From Candidatus Bathyarchaeota archaeon (lineage in GTDB: Archaea; Thermoproteota; Bathyarchaeia; Bathyarchaeales; Bathycorpusculaceae), in NCBI GenBank assembly GCA_026014545.1, contig JAOZIH010000004.1, forward strand, positions 51,163-115,162: 64,000 bases of DNA, given 5' to 3'. The notes below the pieces were generated by a model. That model ran no database searches and was not told the DNA's origin. It was given only the letters and a program-made list of their open reading frames with translations. The translations under genes were made by a program, and so were the position numbers. The stretch's first letter is position 1. Each line of letters starts with the position of its first letter. This document shows positions 1-9,264 of the stretch, piece after piece.

Positions 1-2
1 AC

Positions 3-878
3 ATTCAAAAATACGATCTCCATCCGAATTATAGTTTTGCACACCTCGAAGACATGATACCCAAAAACACGCCAGAGTACATAGACAATGGCCAACATTA
101 TGTGGAACGCATAGTACGCGCGCTCTACTACTTCAAGCAGTGCGCCTTAATAGGTCCCTCAGGAACGGGCAAAACACACGTAGTTTACTTAGTAGCAGAA
201 CTTTGCGGTTTGCCCCTCTGGGAAGTAAACTGTGGATTACAAACATCATCCTACGACCTCATCGGCCGCTTCATCGGTCTCGGAAAAGAAAACTGGGTTG
301 ACGGATTACTAACACAGTGGCTCAGACTCGGCGGAATAATGTATCTCGACGAAGCCAACATGATGAAACAGGATGTGGCTACGAGACTAAACCCTGTTTT
401 AGACACCAGAGGCCACCTCGTGCTTAACGAAAAAGACAACGAAGTAATAGAACGGCACAAATACGGCTACCTCATCATCAGCATGAACCCCTACTCAGCC
501 GAGTTCGCAGGAACCAAACCATTAAACGCCGCTATGAGAAGACGCATGGCAGTATGGATAAACTTTGACTATCCAAGTGTTGGCGAAAGGATCGCGCCAA
601 ATGAAGTGAAAATGCTTCAAAAGCGAGCAAAAATAGACTATGACACAGCCTATAAAGTTATACAGGTAGGCGCTGAACTTAGGCGGCAATATAAAGTTGG
701 AGACTTGCCCTACGGTCCATCTCTTGGCGATTTAATAAACTGGGCTACGTTGATATATGATGGGAACACACCGCTTGAAGCAGCGGAAGAAACAATCATA
801 GCATTGACGAGTGATAACGCAGACATTCAAGATGATGTTAGACGTGTTATAGAAACTGTATTCGGCAACTCACGGTAA
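3..878 (+). CDS. MoxR/CbbQ-like AAA+ ATPase (5' end outside window)
   Basis: This is a AAA+ ATPase of the MoxR/CbbQ/NorQ type. Counting from the ATG at 54, Walker A GPSGTGKT is at residues 34-41 and Walker B GIMYLDE at 94-100, followed by a sensor-type 'ISMNP' segment and an arginine-rich stretch (AAMRRRMAV). MoxR ATPases usually work as chaperones that load cofactors or activate complexes with a VWA-domain partner, and the next gene (25 nt downstream) encodes a VWA protein. The frame is open back to the window edge, reading a protein-like segment ending HPNYSFAHLED before the ATG. That ATG has no clear SD, so the true start probably lies upstream of the window. The substrate is unknown. Confidence 0.85.
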   Translation: MQKYDLHPNYSFAHLEDMIPKNTPEYIDNGQHYVERIVRALYYFKQCALIGPSGTGKTHVVYLVAELCGLPLWEVNCGLQTSSYDLIGRFIGLGKENWVDGLLTQWLRLGGIMYLDEANMMKQDVATRLNPVLDTRGHLVLNEKDNEVIERHKYGYLIISMNPYSAEFAGTKPLNAAMRRRMAVWINFDYPSVGERIAPNEVKMLQKRAKIDYDTAYKVIQVGAELRRQYKVGDLPYGPSLGDLINWATLIYDGNTPLEAAEETIIALTSDNADIQDDVRRVIETVFGNSR

Positions 879-902
879 CCTAATATTTCAAGGTCCATCT
901 CT

Positions 903-2624
903 ATGGGATTCATTGATTACGCGTGGAACATTTCACTTCAGAGGGACTGCTTAAAATTAAGAATGCTTATGGATTCCACGCTAAATCAGCCTACACTTGA
1001 ACCAGACACCTTTGGCTACACTATAAAACTGCCAACTGCACACTCACAAGATCCGGAAAAGATTTCATATTTATGTTATAATTTTCCATTCAACAGAGGT
1101 GGAAAAGTAAAAATTGGGCGGTTGTTCCGCGCTTCTGTTCTGCACTTAACAACACATACAATGTTACCTTTGTCGAAAGAAAGAGTTGCCCCAAAGTTTT
1201 CATCAAATTCTATTCTTCAAGTTTTTGCGAAAACTTTGGCAGTGGACATGTGCGTGAACGCTTACATCCAAACAGCGCACAGAGATAAACTTGCTGACAT
1301 AGCATATGCAAACACTATGTTCTTCATGAAACTTAAGCCATGCGAAAGAATCATGACGCCTTCAACAAGAGCAATGGCTGCATTACTTGCAAAAACCAGC
1401 ACAGGAATCATTAAAGGCAAGCTTGACATGGAACTGGAAAACACCGTAAACGAATTGAACGATAAATTGATGACTCTGAAAAAAGCAGCGGCATCATCAT
1501 TTGCTGGAAACACGGTTAACATTGAAGGGCTATTTGACGAAACAGTAAACGGCATAATCGCAGAGTTGGAACCATTTGGCCCTTTTTTGGAAACGCCGTC
1601 TTTGCCGCACACAGAATATATAGGACCATGCAGCATCATAAATCAAATGGATGTACAGCAAAACCATGAATTTTACGAGGTTTTTTGTAAAGCCATCCAA
1701 ACATTAGGCGGCTCGATTCTAAATGAAGTTGATTTTGACGCGTTGTGGCAAAAAGAACAGGAAATAGAGGCTCTACAAGCTTTTGATTCTGAACAATATC
1801 AAAAAACGAAAAAAGAGAAAATTCTTTCAAGAATCCAACCGTTTGCTGCATGGACAAGATTCAAAAAAGTCTGCTTTCCAGAGGAAGATTATACGCAGTA
1901 TCTGCGAGCTAGAACACTTATCCAAGGAAGCAGCAAAAGACTTCTAGACAGCTTAAGGGTAGCGCAAAACACTCTGGATGATGACTATGGCAAGGACATA
2001 GGTCAACTCGATTTGCCCGCCGTAATTCAGGCGATTGCAAGCAAGAAACCGGCGACAGACGTTTTCTTTAAAGAAGAGTATCTAAAACAAAGTTTTGCAT
2101 GGTCAATCGTTTTTGATACAAGTGCTAGCATGCAAGTGAAAGGCGAGTACGCAAGGGCGTTGCTCATATGCGTTGCCGAAGCAGCAAAAGAATTACTGAT
2201 GGATCCAGGTTCATGGTCACTTTTCGGTTTTAACGATAAATTTTACATACTAAAAGACAGCAGCGAAGCCTATAATCGGCAAGTACGCGCTAGAATTGGT
2301 GGGCTAAAATTTGAAGGACTATCTTACTTGCCTGATGCTGTTCGTGTTGCAGGCCAGGTTTTGACCAAGCGTTTCGAAGAACAACGCGTACTAGTAGTAA
2401 TTTCTGACGGTTATCCATACGGCTATGCAAATATGCACCCTGCATTAGCATCGACAGTTAACCGGTTGCAGAAACAAGGGGTAATAGTGATTGGCATAGG
2501 AGTCGAAACCGAAAAAATGAGCACGTTATTTAAGCTGAATGCGGCGATTAATACTCAAAAAGACTTGATCAAACGCTTCGCCAAAATATATACAGATGCC
2601 TCTGCCGCGTTGCTTGAAACTTAG
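903..2624 (+). CDS. VWA-domain protein, partner of the MoxR-like ATPase
   Basis: A 573-residue protein with a C-terminal von Willebrand factor A domain. The MIDAS metal-binding motif DTSAS is at about residues 404-408, and a second VWA strand (VVISDGYPYG) is near residue 500. The first 380 residues are helical and not recognised. Together with the preceding MoxR-like ATPase this is the classic MoxR-VWA pair (compare CbbQ-CbbO and NorQ-NorD), in which the VWA protein recruits the target. No signal peptide is seen, so a cytoplasmic role is likely. The target complex is not in the window; it could lie upstream of base 1. The start is ATG. Confidence 0.85.
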   Translation: MGFIDYAWNISLQRDCLKLRMLMDSTLNQPTLEPDTFGYTIKLPTAHSQDPEKISYLCYNFPFNRGGKVKIGRLFRASVLHLTTHTMLPLSKERVAPKFSSNSILQVFAKTLAVDMCVNAYIQTAHRDKLADIAYANTMFFMKLKPCERIMTPSTRAMAALLAKTSTGIIKGKLDMELENTVNELNDKLMTLKKAAASSFAGNTVNIEGLFDETVNGIIAELEPFGPFLETPSLPHTEYIGPCSIINQMDVQQNHEFYEVFCKAIQTLGGSILNEVDFDALWQKEQEIEALQAFDSEQYQKTKKEKILSRIQPFAAWTRFKKVCFPEEDYTQYLRARTLIQGSSKRLLDSLRVAQNTLDDDYGKDIGQLDLPAVIQAIASKKPATDVFFKEEYLKQSFAWSIVFDTSASMQVKGEYARALLICVAEAAKELLMDPGSWSLFGFNDKFYILKDSSEAYNRQVRARIGGLKFEGLSYLPDAVRVAGQVLTKRFEEQRVLVVISDGYPYGYANMHPALASTVNRLQKQGVIVIGIGVETEKMSTLFKLNAAINTQKDLIKRFAKIYTDASAALLET

Positions 2625-2733
2625 CTGACCAGAGAGAGAAATTTAGCTGATTCTACATTCGAGCCAAGCAAGTTTGCCTGTTGGCACATACGCTGCAAAT
2701 ATGGATTTGTAATTCAGATTTGGAGGTCATAAT

Positions 2734-2746
2734 TATAAAATATATA
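2734..2746 (+). promoter_or_regulatory. TATA-like box for the TrmB-like regulator
   Basis: An A/T-only run, TATAAAATATATA, lies about 60-70 nt before the ATG at 2806, inside the 181-bp gap after the VWA gene. Transcription from about 2770 would give a short leader carrying the GGAAGGAG SD. Confidence 0.5.
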
Positions 2747-2805
2747 GCCAGTCAGAATTAGTCGCTAAAAATTCAGAAACAGAATCGGAAGGAGAACTTG
2801 CCTGC

Positions 2806-3726
2806 ATGGAACTCGCAATGGAAACCCATACTGACATGATGAAAATCTACAGCGAAAAAAGCCAAACATGGAAATACATAAAAAAAGACAAAAACTACAC
2901 CAAACAATTATCAGCCATTGAAGAAACCCTTTCACGCTTCGGTCTTCTGAAAAACGAGATCAGAGTATACTTGTATCTTGCAAGATCAGGTGAAAAAAAG
3001 GCAAGCGAAATAGCTGAAGCAATCGCCCTGCACAGAACTGAAACTTACCGAATACTTCGCGATCTTGAAAAGAAGGGAATAGTGTTTTCGGTTTTCGCAA
3101 AACCACTAAAATTCACAGCTGTACCGCTAGACAAAGCCATAGACATGCTCGTAGAAGCACAGAAAATGAAAATTAAGCTTCTGGAGAAAGAAAAAGAAAA
3201 CCTTGTGGAACTTTGGCTATCAATACCACAGCCTAAAATGGAAAAAACTCCGAAGGAACTTTTCCAGATGCTGCAGGGCGAGCAGCAAGTAGTGCTAAAA
3301 GCTGAGGAACTGCTTGAAAAAACAGAGAGAGAATTACAGCTTTTTGCACCCGCAGAGTATCTGGCACATCTCTATTACAGCGACTTCACCGACAAGCTGA
3401 AAAAGAAACTCGGAAAAATCAACATAATCTTGCTGGTTGAGAACTCTCCTAAAAGCATATTCTTCATTGAGCAAATGCAATGGCCGAAGCACAAGTACAA
3501 ATTGGTAAACGCCCAAAAATTACCATGCTTTATGATCTCCGACAAAAAAGAACTATTAATCGCTTTTCAAGACGAAGACAACGCAGGTCAAGACGAAGAA
3601 AAACGAAGAGACAAGACAGCGGCAATTTGGACAAACTACAACGCATTCATTTGGACGCTGCAGATGCTATTCCTTAAACTGATGGAAACAGAAGCACATG
3701 AAACCTTAATTCAAAACCGAGTTTAA
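2806..3726 (+). CDS. TrmB-like winged-helix transcriptional regulator
   Basis: 306 residues. A winged helix-turn-helix of the TrmB type spans about residues 35-110 (RFGLLKNEIRVYLYLARSG ... SEIAEAIALHRTETYRILRDLEKKG), then a coiled segment and a C-terminal domain resembling TrmB/phospholipase-D-like sensors. TrmB proteins regulate sugar uptake and central metabolism in archaea by ligand-dependent DNA binding; the ligand here is unknown. SD GGAAGGAG precedes the ATG, and a second in-frame ATG lies at codon 5. The stop overlaps the stop of the convergent propeller gene. A second TrmB-like gene at 49497 also neighbours a membrane-anchored propeller protein. Confidence 0.82.
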   Translation: MELAMETHTDMMKIYSEKSQTWKYIKKDKNYTKQLSAIEETLSRFGLLKNEIRVYLYLARSGEKKASEIAEAIALHRTETYRILRDLEKKGIVFSVFAKPLKFTAVPLDKAIDMLVEAQKMKIKLLEKEKENLVELWLSIPQPKMEKTPKELFQMLQGEQQVVLKAEELLEKTERELQLFAPAEYLAHLYYSDFTDKLKKKLGKINIILLVENSPKSIFFIEQMQWPKHKYKLVNAQKLPCFMISDKKELLIAFQDEDNAGQDEEKRRDKTAAIWTNYNAFIWTLQMLFLKLMETEAHETLIQNRV

Positions 3727-5015
3727 AGCACATTTTTCGATTTATGCCGCGTTAAAAGCAATAAAATCGCAATTAACAGCAAGACTGCGGCTAAGCATAC
3801 CGCTACATAAACTATCCATGCTACGCCGCCGCTTCCAACATTAATTTTTACGATGTAAAAATCATAAGCGCCGCGGCCAATTGAGTTTGTCCATCCAGCC
3901 ATAACATATGTATCTTCCGCAACCTCTACGACACCATAAGCTTCTTCATAGTTGCCTTTGCCGACAGTAGCCTGCCACAAAACATTACCTGCATCATCTA
4001 TTTTGAACAGCCAGAAATCTCTGCAGCCTTCGCCAAAGGAGAAAGTGAAGCCGCCGACTAGGTAGCCACCGCTCGCCGAGTTGGAAATGCATGTTGGCAT
4101 ATCAAAACTTGAACCGCCAACGGTTCGCTCCCAAATTAGGTTACCTTCGAAGTCTACTTTTATTACCCAAGCATCACTATCGCCTGCTCCTTTTGATCGT
4201 GTATCGCCCACAAGTAAAAGACCGCCATCGGCATCCAGCATTGCATACGCTTTATCGCTTTGGGCGCCGCCATAAGTCCTATTCCATAACAAGTTACCTT
4301 CAGCGTCAATTTTCAACAGCAGAAAATCATAGTCATCATTCCCAGCCGAATTCTTGTAACCAACTATAAAGTATTGATTGCCAGCCGAAGACAGCACAGC
4401 TCTGCCTGCATCATCCATGCCCCAATCATACGTTTTACTCCAGACTAAATGACCGTCTTCGCTTATTTTTACAACCCAGACATCGGAGCCGCTGCCGCCA
4501 ACAGGGTTTGTTAGACCTGCAAGTACAAATCCGTCTTGAGTTTGCACCGCAGAGAATAGCTTGTCCACTCCACCGTTGCTAATGGAGAATTGCCATAGCG
4601 GCTTGCCATCGTGATCAGTTTTGACGACGTAGCCGTCTGTGTCGCCGGATGTTAAAAACGTGTTGCCGACAAACAGAAAGCTATCATCTAATATTAGCAC
4701 ATAGCGGAATTCACTGTTTTGAGTGTCAGAAAACGTTCGATTCCAAAGCATATCGCCCTCATCGCCAAGTTTTAGAGCCAACGCCATTGTCTTATTTGGC
4801 TGAAGCGACGTCGTCGATCCGACAACTAGAAAGCCTTCTGGAAGAGCAGCCGCGTAAAAAGCCCGATCATCGCCTGCTCCGCCATACGTTTTCTCCCAAA
4901 GCGCATCTGCCTTGTAAACGCCAGATGCTGCAACGCTAAAGTTTGGAAGCATAATTACCCAAGAGCCTGCCAGCAGGAGATAGAACAGCAGCGCAATTTG
5001 TCTTTTTGCTAACAT
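3723..5015 (-). CDS. Membrane-anchored seven-repeat beta-propeller-like surface protein
   Basis: An extracellular protein built from seven imperfect repeats of about 50-54 residues, each with a core like 'GNLLWNRTYGG'. Seven repeats fit a seven-bladed propeller. The N-terminus is a signal peptide (MLAKRQIALLFYLLLAG...). The C-terminus has one membrane segment (WIVYVAVCLAAVLLLIAILL) and a basic tail, so the repeats should be displayed outside the cell. I chose the ATG at 5015 because GGAG sits just before it; an ATG 18 nt upstream has no SD. The gene is convergent with the TrmB-like regulator. The ligand is unknown; adhesion or sugar binding would be guesses. Confidence 0.8.
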   Translation of the reverse strand: MLAKRQIALLFYLLLAGSWVIMLPNFSVAASGVYKADALWEKTYGGAGDDRAFYAAALPEGFLVVGSTTSLQPNKTMALALKLGDEGDMLWNRTFSDTQNSEFRYVLILDDSFLFVGNTFLTSGDTDGYVVKTDHDGKPLWQFSISNGGVDKLFSAVQTQDGFVLAGLTNPVGGSGSDVWVVKISEDGHLVWSKTYDWGMDDAGRAVLSSAGNQYFIVGYKNSAGNDDYDFLLLKIDAEGNLLWNRTYGGAQSDKAYAMLDADGGLLLVGDTRSKGAGDSDAWVIKVDFEGNLIWERTVGGSSFDMPTCISNSASGGYLVGGFTFSFGEGCRDFWLFKIDDAGNVLWQATVGKGNYEEAYGVVEVAEDTYVMAGWTNSIGRGAYDFYIVKINVGSGGVAWIVYVAVCLAAVLLLIAILLLLTRHKSKNVL

Positions 5016-5033
5016 CCGCGTGCCTTTCTCCAT

Positions 5034-5481
5034 AGAGTGAAATTATTTGCTTTTTTTGCGCTAAAAGTCTTTTTAACCTTACCGTAATTTATGGCACCGA
5101 CTTCCTATTCACAAAAAAGCAAGCGATTGAAGATCATTCAAGTACACATGTAGTATAAACATTGAAAAATAGAAAGAAGCACAAAAGAAGGTGAAAATGC
5201 CTAAACTATGTATGAAACAACCTGGGGAGTACTGACCAGCTCGTCTCTTGCGTGCTTCAGTAGCCAGTTAGAAAGTTTCGCGCATGAATTTGGACTGCAG
5301 GAAAAACTTTTGGTTTCCTGATTCCACGACAAACATTTAGCACATGGTATAATATCATCGCTTTTCATATCCATCGATAATTAGTGGATTCAGAATTAAT
5401 TTATCGCTTGTGAATACATAATCATTATTAGGAATACATATCCGCTACAGCCACCATTGCAACGGCTAAAATTGTGTAGTG
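5034..5481. other. Intergenic region, no intact gene
   Basis: About 450 bp with no convincing intact gene. The right part is A/T-rich. The part near 5185-5405 contains fragments that could be a broken small gene (see the low-confidence pseudogene entry). Confidence 0.6.
5197..5400 (+). pseudogene. Possible eroded small ORF
   Basis: A good SD (AAGGTGA) precedes ATG 5197, but that frame stops after 12 codons (MPKLCMKQPGEY). A second frame from ATG 5208 reads protein-like sequence (SSQLESFAHEFGLQEKLLVS) to a stop, and the same frame continues after it (FHDKHLAHGIISSLF). This could be a small protein broken by a frameshift and a stop, or chance. I do not recognise a family. Confidence 0.2.
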
Positions 5482-6258
5482 CTAAAGTCTAGTGCAGGTT
5501 ACGTTTGTCCTAACGAATATCCCGCGTAAGTCGTGGCAGTGCACCGAAACTATTACCGGATCATCCGGGTTTGTTGTTTCTGCGGTAAACGTAATGGAAT
5601 ATGTACCGTTGCCGTAGTCTGTTATGCTTGGCGCTTTAACTTGAATCCATTCTTCCTGTGTAAGCGAGCCGTCTCTTTCAAAGTAAACAGTGAAGTTCTC
5701 CGCTGAAGCAAGATTGCCCTCGTTACGAACCGTACATATTAAAATTGCAGACTTCAAATTATCTTGCCGCATCCAAACGCCGCTTACACTAAGCTCTGAA
5801 GTAACATTAACAGAGTATTCTTCCCGATAACTTGTTGACAGCCCGGATGCGTTTATGCGAAAGCCCACGTAGGCGCTTGAAATCCCTTTTCCGTTAGCTG
5901 CCCAGTCTATCCAGAAGCCATTCTGATAAGGCGCAGTATTCGATGGCGCAAATTCCATGCTGAACATTACATTATACAAGCGCTTTTCAACCACAGCAAC
6001 AAAGCGATTTAGATTTGTGGCTAGAATATTCGTGGAGCCTCCATTAGAAACGTTAGCCAAAGCACTTACGACCGTATGCATAATACCTAACTGATACGCT
6101 GACAAGGCGTTGTTAGCGTCTTCCAAGCTGTAAAGTACTCGGTTCTCTTCAGTTTTAATAACGTATACAGCGGTGGAAAGTATCAACAGAGTTATTATTA
6201 GCGCGACAATGATAAGCACTTGCCCCGAATTATGATGACGAAAACCGTGCAGTGACAT
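5482..6258 (-). CDS. Pilus-operon secreted protein with N-terminal pilin-like anchor
   Basis: 258 residues, last gene of the pilus-like operon. The N-terminus is short and polar, followed by a pilin-like hydrophobic helix (SGQVLIIVALIITLLILSTAVYVI); processing after the glycine before Q would leave a type IV pilin-like start. The rest is beta-rich with several N-x-S/T sequons and a C-terminal Ig-like part (residues about 160-258), suggesting an exposed minor pilin or pilus-associated protein. The ATG lies 4 nt after the upstream gene's stop, so translation is probably coupled. No specific family is recognised. Confidence 0.7.
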   Translation of the reverse strand: MSLHGFRHHNSGQVLIIVALIITLLILSTAVYVIKTEENRVLYSLEDANNALSAYQLGIMHTVVSALANVSNGGSTNILATNLNRFVAVVEKRLYNVMFSMEFAPSNTAPYQNGFWIDWAANGKGISSAYVGFRINASGLSTSYREEYSVNVTSELSVSGVWMRQDNLKSAILICTVRNEGNLASAENFTVYFERDGSLTQEEWIQVKAPSITDYGNGTYSITFTAETTNPDDPVIVSVHCHDLRGIFVRTNVTCTRL

Positions 6259-6262
6259 CAGG

Positions 6263-6688
6263 CTAATTCACCACAGATAGTTGTAACCTGATGATGTAGA
6301 CGGCATAGTTGCGTGCTGCCGATGCGCACACGTAATTCACTACCACAACTTCGTCGGCGACCGCGCTTCCACTGCAGATTGGCACGTCATTAAGGGCCGT
6401 CATGTTTTCATCAAAAACTGTGAGGTTAAACCATACTGTAGGCGCAAGCAAAGATTGAACCGCACTTTTTAAGCCTGTCCAGTTTTGGTTCTCCACCGCA
6501 TTAGCTAAGTAACCGTCACTGTCCAAGCTTATTAGAAGGTTATACGCTGTCGTGGCAAGATTTCCCGCTGACTCCTCTAGACTATTCTGAGTAACTTGTA
6601 TAAGCGAAAGCGAGGATAGCAAAAGAAAAGCGGCGAAAACAGCTTCGATTGTGTGTATTTGCCCTCTACGGTTTCTCAGCAAACTCAT
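6263..6688 (-). CDS. Minor pilin-like protein (class III signal peptide)
   Basis: 141 residues. The N-terminus, MSLLRNRRGQIHTIEAVFAAF, has the layout of a type IV prepilin: basic leader, glycine, then a hydrophobic helix with an early glutamate (QIHTIE). Cleavage by an archaeal prepilin peptidase after the glycine is predicted. The remainder is a small beta-rich head. Its ATG overlaps the upstream stop in an ATGA, so the two genes are translationally coupled. It is probably a minor pilin of the system encoded here. Confidence 0.72.
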   Translation of the reverse strand: MSLLRNRRGQIHTIEAVFAAFLLLSSLSLIQVTQNSLEESAGNLATTAYNLLISLDSDGYLANAVENQNWTGLKSAVQSLLAPTVWFNLTVFDENMTALNDVPICSGSAVADEVVVVNYVCASAARNYAVYIIRLQLSVVN

Positions 6689-7728
6689 CCCTTTACATCT
6701 CCAAAGCTTATGGTTAGCTTATAGAAGGTTTCTTTGATGGTTACAACGTAGGAAAACACGTTTTTCTCGGCATTGGCAAAGTTGGCGCCAAAATCAAAGG
6801 GTACATTGGGATACGCAACCCACTCGATAAACGGCGTAGTATCATTATATCCGCAGACAACAAGGACCAAAGGGCTTTTGTCCACCCAGTTCGGTATCGC
6901 ATAGGATGCCGATGAAGCGGCAGTCAAGTTAGTTTGGTAATTGTAAGAAAACGCGTAAGCATTAGTGACGGTAACATTTGGGAAATTGTAAACTACGCTC
7001 AGCGTGTAATTCAGCGGATTCAGTGTCAAAAAAGCAGAGTTAGCCAACTGCTCCTGCCACAGATGAGTAAAAGAATACGCTGCATAGGAGGTGATTCTAT
7101 CATCAAACGCAGCACGAGCAAACACTACTAGAAGCGCAGGCCCGCTGGCACTGTTAGGTATTTGCACACTTACATAGCCTAAGCCTGTTCCTGATGTTGT
7201 GTTATACGCTTTGCTTGTGAAAGCGCCAGCTACAACATAACATTGCAAAGTTGCGTTTACCGGCCCGGATGCATGCCTCACGGCAATCGTAAACGTATAA
7301 TCTGTTACACTTTCTGAAGGTTCAATCTTGGCGAGTGCAACATCGATGGACAAAATCTGTGATACAGATATACCTAACGCGATATTTCGCAGTCTCGTCG
7401 CATTGAGTACTTGAACATAAGAGAGAGCATAACTGCTTTGACTGTTTAGTCTACTAATTTTATCGATGTCCACTTCATAAAGGAAAAGGGAACCATTACG
7501 GGACAGGCCGAAGACTGATGGCACAGTACTGCTTGCGCCCCAATCTTCTGGCGTACCGCTATTTGTTATTATGTACTCGGCTATTGCATTCAGATAATCA
7601 TTCTTATTCAGGTCTGGCAAGTTGTTTATTCGTGCCTGCATCGTACCAGCTAAAGACGCCATAGCCAGCAAAGCAACCGAAACTAGTAGGGTACAAGCGA
7701 AGAATGTGTCAATGGACTCGGTGGGCAA
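6685..7728 (-). CDS. Secreted pilus-associated protein, single N-terminal anchor
   Basis: 347 residues with one N-terminal hydrophobic segment (TFFACTLLVSVALLAMASLAG) and a long beta-rich exterior domain with many potential N-glycosylation sites. The leader lacks basic residues, so it may stay as an uncleaved anchor. The start is TTG at 7728, chosen for the GGAGGGG SD just upstream; an ATG 4 nt earlier is out of frame. The gene sits 15 nt after the T2SF-like platform gene. No named family is recognised; the role is inferred from the operon. Confidence 0.7.
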   Translation of the reverse strand: MPTESIDTFFACTLLVSVALLAMASLAGTMQARINNLPDLNKNDYLNAIAEYIITNSGTPEDWGASSTVPSVFGLSRNGSLFLYEVDIDKISRLNSQSSYALSYVQVLNATRLRNIALGISVSQILSIDVALAKIEPSESVTDYTFTIAVRHASGPVNATLQCYVVAGAFTSKAYNTTSGTGLGYVSVQIPNSASGPALLVVFARAAFDDRITSYAAYSFTHLWQEQLANSAFLTLNPLNYTLSVVYNFPNVTVTNAYAFSYNYQTNLTAASSASYAIPNWVDKSPLVLVVCGYNDTTPFIEWVAYPNVPFDFGANFANAEKNVFSYVVTIKETFYKLTISFGDVKG

Positions 7729-7743
7729 GCATCCCCCTCCATG

Positions 7744-9261
7744 TCAAGGGACTATAGCTGTTACGTCAAACATGCCTGAAAGGAACTGTTGAGACAGCAC
7801 CAGCGACAGATACGCCACTGCTGCTAACACGGCGGAATGTTGGAAGCCGGCGCCGAGATTGCCCTCGCTTATTTTCCCTATGAAGAACCCTGAGATCCAG
7901 CATTGAAGTATGATGCCAACGGAAAACATCCGCAGTTGCTCCTGCATAGCCATGTAAGCTACTGGCGCTAGGCTCATGCTTACCGCACTGGACATCATGT
8001 AAGTTGTTAAAGCTACAATTGTTGTTGTTACGGCAATTAGTATGCTCCAGATAAAGGCAAGAATTATGTAGGGCTTCAGCAGCGCCCGCTTGTTAATTTG
8101 CAGTTCCCGCTCTTTTTCGCTATAATCCGAAAGTATCTCAAGCGACTGGGTTGAGCTACCACCGATCTCGATTGTTTCAACCAGCATCGCAAAATTTACG
8201 GTGACAAACCAGCTTCTTATGCTCCGCCGCAAATTATCATATGTTTTCCTTAATGGTGTGCCCCATTCTATCTGGCTCCGCAGCAAATCCAAGTATTTAG
8301 AGAATGAACCCGGATACCTGCGCTTGGTAGCGTGGATTATGCTTTTCTCTGGGGAAAGACCGATTTTTCTGGCTTCGGTGATTTCTCTAACAAGGCTGGG
8401 AACAGCGTCTTCAGCGTCATAGTTCATTTTCGCAATACGCCAATATTGAACAGCTGGAATTGCTGAAGCAGACACCAAACCCGCCGTTACAATTTCAGGT
8501 AACCCCACTGGCTTTATCAGCTCAGCTAACGACGGAAGCAAGATAAACAGTGAGAGAGCTATGCCAGTAGCCATGAAGATGATAGCTGCTTTTTTGTACA
8601 AGTCCTGCAGGCTTTCAAAGGAGCTTTGCTGCATATTATGCGCGATAAGTATGAAGAACAACGATATTACGGGCATAAGCACAAAAGCCACTATGTAGGA
8701 CATTAAAGGGGAAATAGTTATTGACGTGTTAGTTAGCAGCTCCAGCGTATTGGTCGAAGAAAAAACGACGAAAAGAATATAGGCACACAGCACAACGATA
8801 AGCATCACCGTGTAAGCCTCAACCAAAGTTGCTATTCTCTCGACTGAACGGGACATTGAATTATGTCTGAGCTCGAAAATGGCGCGCAATTCACTTTTCA
8901 TGTAATCAACTGTTTTTCCACCACTTCTTATTGACGCCGCAAAGCCGCTTATGAAGTTCCTGTAAAGTTTCGAGTTTGTACTTTCAGCTCTCTGAGCCAT
9001 AGCTGGCAGCAAGCCTTTTCCTAAAACCTCTACTTGCCGAATTATTTCTTCTGCTTCTTTCTGGAACATGGGGAAAAAGTTCATTTTCCGCACTTTTTTC
9101 CAGCTGTCATAGGGTGAAACACCGCTTGCAGCCAAAAGAGTGAATATCATAACTACGAAAGGCAACTCACGCTCGATTTTATCTTTTTCTTCACTCGCAA
9201 TTTTCCGCAGGAATCCTTTAATCTTGCCAACGAAGCTGCTGGAAGATTGAGCCGTCATCAT
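7744..9261 (-). CDS. Type II secretion F-domain platform protein (TadC/FlaJ-like)
   Basis: 505 residues with two T2SF-type cytoplasmic domains (about 30-135 and 285-390), each ending in the family's 'SGGKTVDYM' or 'GGSSTQSLEILSDY'-like segment, interleaved with membrane helices (about seven). Such proteins form the inner-membrane platform on which the pilus ATPase acts. Duplicated F domains are typical of archaeal pili and archaella. The ATG lies 3 nt after the ATPase stop. The adjacent ATPase and pilins make a pilus or adhesion machine the likely role. Confidence 0.88.
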   Translation of the reverse strand: MMTAQSSSSFVGKIKGFLRKIASEEKDKIERELPFVVMIFTLLAASGVSPYDSWKKVRKMNFFPMFQKEAEEIIRQVEVLGKGLLPAMAQRAESTNSKLYRNFISGFAASIRSGGKTVDYMKSELRAIFELRHNSMSRSVERIATLVEAYTVMLIVVLCAYILFVVFSSTNTLELLTNTSITISPLMSYIVAFVLMPVISLFFILIAHNMQQSSFESLQDLYKKAAIIFMATGIALSLFILLPSLAELIKPVGLPEIVTAGLVSASAIPAVQYWRIAKMNYDAEDAVPSLVREITEARKIGLSPEKSIIHATKRRYPGSFSKYLDLLRSQIEWGTPLRKTYDNLRRSIRSWFVTVNFAMLVETIEIGGSSTQSLEILSDYSEKERELQINKRALLKPYIILAFIWSILIAVTTTIVALTTYMMSSAVSMSLAPVAYMAMQEQLRMFSVGIILQCWISGFFIGKISEGNLGAGFQHSAVLAAVAYLSLVLSQQFLSGMFDVTAIVP

Positions 9262-9264
9262 TCG

